Below are positions 22,016 through 25,169 of a stretch of DNA of 25,169 bases, in pieces (the first letter of the stretch is position 1; every line of letters starts with the position of its first letter). The notes beneath the pieces are model-generated. The model did no database searches. It was not told the origin of the DNA and saw only the letters and a list, made by a program, of their open reading frames with translations. The position numbers and the translations under genes are program-made. Origin of the DNA: a virus; the IMG/VR virus record IMGVR_UViG_3300017971_005425, positions 1 through 25,169 of that record, one strand, 5' to 3'.

Positions 22016-22045
22016 AACAAAAATCCCTCTCTTCCCCTAGAGGAT
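22016..22045 (-). terminator. Possible weak intrinsic terminator
   Basis: On the minus strand ATCCTCT (22039-22045) can pair with AGAGGGAT (22023-22030) with one bulged base and an 8-base loop. TTTTGTT (22016-22022) follows. It lies in the 96-base gap between the spanin-like gene and the small membrane protein gene. The stem is moderate, so partial read-through is likely; no obvious promoter follows. Confidence 0.4.
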
Positions 22046-22088
22046 AGCGGAGGGGCGGCTCATCTCCTAGCGGTCTTTCCCAGATGTC

Positions 22089-22550
22089 TCAACGGGCGGC
22101 GCAGACCCCACCCGCGACCGCCGCACCGGCGATAAACGCCAGGTACCGGCTCTTGTACCAGGGCGGAGAGGCGGAGCACTTGGAGAGGGCCTTCTCGTAG
22201 ATCACCCGCTGGGCATCCCGCTCACCTGCTACCGCCGCGGTCTTGGCCCTCTCCGCGTCCACTCGAGCGGTGCAGACCTGCTCCGCCGCGTTCCGCTTCG
22301 CCTCCGCCTCCGCGCGCTCCGCGTCCCTCTCCGTTTGACAGGTTACCGTCTTCCGCTCCAACTCCGTGATCACCTTCGCCAGCGCCGCCGGGGTCAGGAG
22401 GATCCCGGAGAAGGGTGCCGGTTTTCCAACCTCCACCTTGACCCTACGGAGGTCCGGTTCCGGTTTTTCCGGAGAGGATCTCGTCCACCCGGGAGAGGAG
22501 AGCGTCAGGATCGTCAGAAAGGTCAGAAAAGCGCTTGCGAGTCTCTTCAT
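22089..22550 (-). CDS. Secreted/membrane coiled-coil protein, spanin-like
   Basis: A 153-residue protein with a signal-like N-terminus (residues 1-23, basic MKRL then a hydrophobic run), a region PFSGILLTPAALAKV (46-60), a long charged coiled coil (about 62-125) with several Cys, and a hydrophobic C-terminus (136-150). The PFxGxLLTPxA motif is familiar from small phage proteins in lysis modules. Its ATG, with GGAGGAGG just upstream, lies 107 bases inside the upstream gene in another frame. This resembles nested Rz/Rz1 spanin pairs, though no lipobox Cys is present. A spanin or tail-associated role is inferred. Confidence 0.65.
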   Translation of the reverse strand: MKRLASAFLTFLTILTLSSPGWTRSSPEKPEPDLRRVKVEVGKPAPFSGILLTPAALAKVITELERKTVTCQTERDAERAEAEAKRNAAEQVCTARVDAERAKTAAVAGERDAQRVIYEKALSKCSASPPWYKSRYLAFIAGAAVAGGVCAAR

Positions 22551-22806
22551 CTACCTCCTCCAGTCTCTTCTTCTTCCGCTCCGCAACGCCGCGAAGCTCC
22601 AGTTCGAGGTCCCTTCCAATCCGCTCCGCCTTACGTCGCATCTCGGACTCCGCCTCCAACTCCTCCCGGAGGCGACGAAACTTCACGTCCGCCAGCGCGG
22701 CGCGGTCCACCTCCCCACCTCCCCGCTTCCGCAGGATGAGCCAGAGGATCAAGACGGAGAGGAGGGAGACCCCGGCTCCCAGGAGCAACCAACCCCACCA
22801 GGGCAT
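22444..22806 (-). CDS. N-terminally anchored coiled-coil protein, Rz/i-spanin-like
   Basis: A 120-residue protein with an N-terminal transmembrane helix (residues about 4-25, WGWLLLGAGVSLLSVLILWL), a basic border (RKR), then a charged coiled coil (about 38-95) and a short tail. This is the layout of an inner-membrane spanin (Rz) or an anchored phage coiled-coil protein. Its last 107 bases overlap the next gene in a different frame. GGAGGAG lies seven bases upstream. It directly follows the holin candidate, which supports a lysis role, but similar small proteins also serve other functions. Confidence 0.65.
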   Translation of the reverse strand: MPWWGWLLLGAGVSLLSVLILWLILRKRGGGEVDRAALADVKFRRLREELEAESEMRRKAERIGRDLELELRGVAERKKKRLEEVDEETRKRFSDLSDDPDALLSRVDEILSGKTGTGPP

Positions 22807-22810
22807 CTCC

Positions 22811-23428
22811 CTACTCCTCCCTTATCGCGGCGTCCGGTTTGTAGCTCGCCGCCTCGGAGACGGAGGCCTCCGCCCCGGGGATCTTGGAGATGAGCAGCGC
22901 CTGGAGCTTCTTGGAGCCCTTCAGTTTCTTGTCCAGGGACTCCACCAGCTCCCAGGCCCACTCCTCCTTCTTCGCCCCGGGGCTTTTCGCTCCCTTCTCC
23001 TTCAGCCACTCCGCTCCCTTCTGCTCCGCGTAGTTCGAGCCGAACTCCGCCACCTTCTCCAGGCGTTCGTACTCAATCTTCAGACCCCACTTTCGAAGTA
23101 GCCACATCAGAAGGGCAAGGATCACCGGGGTGAAGACAGGGAGGATAAAGTTGAAGACAACGTCGTAGAGTAACGCCTGCCACCAACTCTGAGTCCCCTC
23201 CACCTTCTTCTCTACCGGGGGATCTTTGGAACTCCCCGCGGTGGTCCCCGCGTCCGCCTTCTTCACCTCGACGGAGGAGTCCAGGAGCTTCACTTCCGCG
23301 GAGGCAGTGGAGGGAGCGGTCACCCCCGAGACCGCGGCGTCCGTGCCTGCGAACGCGTCCGAGTAGACTCCTCCAATCTCAACCGCAAGTAGGGCGGCGA
23401 AGAACGCCGCGATCAGGTACTTTCTCAT
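22811..23428 (-). CDS. LLH-family holin-like membrane protein
   Basis: A 205-residue protein. Residues 1-27 form a signal peptide with an AFA cleavage site (A25-A27). A Ser/Thr/Ala-rich linker (about 28-80) leads to one strong transmembrane helix (89-111, FILPVFTPVILALLMWLL). A cytosolic or periplasmic helical domain follows, containing EKVAEFGSNYAEQKGAEWLK and SKKLQALLISKIPGAEASV, which resembles the LLH/LGL phage-holin C-terminal domain. It probably forms the lysis pore or controls its timing. The ATG at 23428 has AAGGTGG five bases upstream; a GTG at 23437 falls within that site. A 6-base hairpin precedes the ribosome-binding site. Confidence 0.7.
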   Translation of the reverse strand: MRKYLIAAFFAALLAVEIGGVYSDAFAGTDAAVSGVTAPSTASAEVKLLDSSVEVKKADAGTTAGSSKDPPVEKKVEGTQSWWQALLYDVVFNFILPVFTPVILALLMWLLRKWGLKIEYERLEKVAEFGSNYAEQKGAEWLKEKGAKSPGAKKEEWAWELVESLDKKLKGSKKLQALLISKIPGAEASVSEAASYKPDAAIREE

Positions 23429-23443
23429 CCCAACCACCTTTCT

Positions 23444-23460
23444 CCCCGGTCTCTCCGGGG
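23444..23460 (-). promoter_or_regulatory. GC-rich hairpin just upstream of the holin ribosome-binding site
   Basis: CCCCGG and CCGGGG with a 5-base loop form a perfect 6-base stem on either strand. On the minus strand it follows the stop of the 88-aa gene and ends within four bases of the AAGGTGG site. There is no U-tract, so it is not a good terminator. It could slow holin translation or protect the transcript end. Confidence 0.5.
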
Positions 23461-23467
23461 TCTGTTG

Positions 23468-23734
23468 TTAGCTGTCTTCCCCAGCCACCGCGGACCAACC
23501 CCAGGACAGGGAGTCCCCGGAGTCGAAGATCTCCACCCGCGCGTAGGGGGAGATTGCGGTCCGCCAGGTTACCACGTTCCCCTCCAGAGTGAAGTCCAAC
23601 CCCTCCACCTGGGGAACCCCCTTCAACTTGAAGACCGACGGGTCTGGTCTTTCCGCCGGAACCTCGAAGGACTTCACGAGCCAACCGTCCGCTTCCGTTG
23701 CGGTGACCTTGCTATCCAGTTCCGGGGCGTTCAT
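23468..23734 (-). CDS. Small structural-protein-like domain (88 aa)
   Basis: An 88-residue protein, predicted to be mostly beta. VFKLKGVPQVEGLDFTLEGN with the following VVTWRTAISPYARVEI (residues about 34-70) has the pattern seen in short beta-rich modules of phage tail and baseplate proteins (a loop GxPxxGxDFTxxGN and then xxTW). GGAGGT lies five bases before the ATG, which overlaps the zinc-ribbon gene stop (ATGA). The protein could be a virion decoration or fibre-associated protein. I cannot name a family. Confidence 0.6.
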   Translation of the reverse strand: MNAPELDSKVTATEADGWLVKSFEVPAERPDPSVFKLKGVPQVEGLDFTLEGNVVTWRTAISPYARVEIFDSGDSLSWGWSAVAGEDS

Positions 23735-24021
23735 TTCGCACCTCCCACCCCGTACTCGAAGTTCGGATCCGGAGGGGTTGCCAGCCTCTCGCTAGCCTTC
23801 TTCTTGCACTTCTTCGACTTCGCGGGGGACTTCTCCTTCGCCTTCGAGTTGACGGTCTCGCTTAGATCCAGAGTCTCCAAGTCCAACTCTCCCCCGCAAT
23901 GAGAGCATGTCACCCCGGAGAGCGTACCTGCGTTCCGTAACCTCATCTGAGCGGGGAGATCCCTGGGGATCGTCAACTCGAATTCCTTCGAGCACTCCGC
24001 GCACTCCACGGTTATTTGCAT
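23731..24021 (-). CDS. Small zinc-ribbon protein with Lys-rich tail
   Basis: A 96-residue protein with two CxxC knuckles (C7-x2-C10 and C39-x2-C42) that should form a zinc ribbon, followed by a Lys-rich stretch (about 60-78) and a short tail. The basic tail suggests binding to nucleic acid. GGAGG lies six bases before the ATG, ten bases after the tail-fibre-like stop. Its place between structural and lysis genes is odd for a DNA-binding protein; it could also be a virion-associated regulator of late genes. Confidence 0.7.
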   Translation of the reverse strand: MQITVECAECSKEFELTIPRDLPAQMRLRNAGTLSGVTCSHCGGELDLETLDLSETVNSKAKEKSPAKSKKCKKKASERLATPPDPNFEYGVGGAK

Positions 24022-24031
24022 TCCAATCCTC

Positions 24032-25169
24032 CTACGGGTGGTTCAGGTTGTGAGAGTTTCCAAGCCTACCGTACAAGACCTCCGTGTCGAAGACCTCCCA
24101 GTAGTCCAAGACGCAAGACTTGGAGGCCGCGGCGATCTGGGTCTGGATCCAGCAGTTCACCCCGATCCCACCGGCCTGACCGTCCAGGTTGGGGATGGAG
24201 TAAGCTCCGCTCATGTAACTCCCAGCGGCGTGATCCTTCCGCTCCACGACGAATACGACCGTGCTAGACGACAGGTAAATGTCAAACCACTGGTACTCCC
24301 CGACCGTGGCGTTGCAGCTCTCCGCGGAGACCACGTACCCGGCTCCGTTCCAGTAGACAAATCTCCAGACCCCGTTGTTGCACTCGAAGTAGTACCTCTG
24401 ACTCCCGGTTCCCCGGTAGAACCCGAAGCGGCAGGTCATGTTCGTGACGCTGCCCACCTTCAAGCGTCCGCGGAAGGACCAACGAAAGTCCTTCGCGGTG
24501 TCCAGGTTGCAGCAGATAGAGTTGATCCCCAGCTCCGCAACGTCGCTGACGTTCGTCCCGGTGGCTAACTCCACGCACCCGTGCCCGTACCCCGCGCCGT
24601 TCGAGATGTCCCGCGGGGTGATCGTCCCGGCACCCACGAAGAACGTGTAGTAGTGTGGGGGTTGCGGCCAAGCGTTCGTCCAAGCGGTGGTGGGGTCGTA
24701 GGACATGAAGTCGTCCCGGAAGTTGTGACCCCTGGAGACGCCCCCGACCGTATCCGCCGCGAAGGCCGGCTTCGTGTGAAGGGTCGGGAGATCCTCCGGG
24801 AAGCCCCCGTCCACCGCGAGGGCAAAGGCCGGATCCCGGGTGTCCACGCCGCCGCCCGCGTCGTAGATCCGAACGCCGTCCCGAAGGTGGAAGTCCTCCT
24901 CCGTTCCCCCTCCGGCCCCTCCGCCTCGGACCACCGTCGCGCGGTGGAGTTTGATCGGGTGCGCGTTGTCGTTCCCGATCACCGTGGGATCCAGCACAAA
25001 GAACGTCCGCGGTGCCGCGTAGGAGGTTGCGTTGCTCTTACCCCCGTCGTAGACCTCCACGCCGCCCTGGTTCTCCGTGAAGATCCTGAGCGGTGCCGCG
25101 CCCTGAGTGTAGGGATCCCGAAGGACGAACGTGCTTCCGCGGAGCCAATTTCCGCTCCCCCCGCCCGTC
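24032..25169 (-). CDS. Tail-fibre-like protein with lectin-like C-terminus, 5' end outside the window
   Basis: At least 378 residues; the frame stays open to the right edge of the window. The visible N-terminal part is Gly-rich and has two related segments (STFVLRDPYTQGAAPLRIF and TFFVLDPTVIGNDNAHPIKL), each followed by a Gly-rich turn, which fits a repeated fibre/shaft module. The last 200 residues are rich in Trp, Tyr and Ser with paired cysteines (SICCNLD, CNNGVW, AESCNAT). They have the strand pattern of a jelly-roll lectin-like or LamG-like domain, with WFDIYLSSSTVVFVVE and YWEVFDTE. It probably binds a host surface sugar. The zinc-ribbon gene follows ten bases after the stop. Confidence 0.75.
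   Translation of the reverse strand, partial: TGGGSGNWLRGSTFVLRDPYTQGAAPLRIFTENQGGVEVYDGGKSNATSYAAPRTFFVLDPTVIGNDNAHPIKLHRATVVRGGGAGGGTEEDFHLRDGVRIYDAGGGVDTRDPAFALAVDGGFPEDLPTLHTKPAFAADTVGGVSRGHNFRDDFMSYDPTTAWTNAWPQPPHYYTFFVGAGTITPRDISNGAGYGHGCVELATGTNVSDVAELGINSICCNLDTAKDFRWSFRGRLKVGSVTNMTCRFGFYRGTGSQRYYFECNNGVWRFVYWNGAGYVVSAESCNATVGEYQWFDIYLSSSTVVFVVERKDHAAGSYMSGAYSIPNLDGQAGGIGVNCWIQTQIAAASKSCVLDYWEVFDTEVLYGRLGNSHNLNHP

Overview
The window looks like part of a tailed-phage or prophage genome. Every convincing gene lies on the minus strand. The genes are packed tightly, many joined by ATGA or GTGA stop/start overlaps, and most starts have a good GGAGG-type ribosome-binding site. The DNA is GC-rich. 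Most proteins are rich in Glu, Arg, Leu and Val and poor in Gln and Asn, which would fit a thermophilic bacterial host; that is inference only. A serine recombinase beside an excisionase-like HTH protein suggests a temperate ancestry.

In transcription order (high to low coordinates), the right end (25169 to about 20918) holds late functions: a partial tail-fibre-like protein with a lectin-like C-terminus, two small proteins (one a zinc ribbon), an LLH-type holin candidate, two spanin-like membrane/coiled-coil proteins whose genes overlap by 107 bases in different frames, a small membrane protein, a protein with two MshEN-like motifs, and a membrane coiled-coil protein. A strong intrinsic terminator near 20765-20801 follows.

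The replication module runs from 20748 to 13533: an SF2 helicase, two small proteins (the second a KTSC/zinc-ribbon protein), a third small protein, two winged-helix proteins (the larger a probable replisome organiser with a tandem repeat inside its gene), a DnaC-like loader, a DnaB-like helicase and a TOPRIM primase. An integration/regulation block follows (13536-11296): excisionase-like HTH, a membrane-anchored metzincin protease, an AT-rich control region, two small unknown proteins and a serine recombinase. A second candidate promoter then precedes a sigma-like protein that carries a classical C2H2 zinc finger.

The left part (10597-1) is a nucleotide and DNA metabolism operon: a zinc-ribbon protein, an FAD-type oxidoreductase, a fused all-alpha dUTPase plus HAD phosphatase, a divergent ThyX-like protein, a dNMP-kinase-like protein, an NDP-sugar-type epimerase/reductase, an AT-richer IbrB / unknown / IbrA cassette, and a family B DNA polymerase with proofreading. 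The most intriguing parts are the IbrAB cassette with its unknown third gene, and the nucleotide cluster. The latter combines a ThyX homologue with a degenerate signature, a dNTP-destroying fusion, a kinase and two redox/sugar-type enzymes, which would suit synthesis of a modified nucleotide. No tRNA, rRNA, CRISPR array or insertion sequence was recognised.
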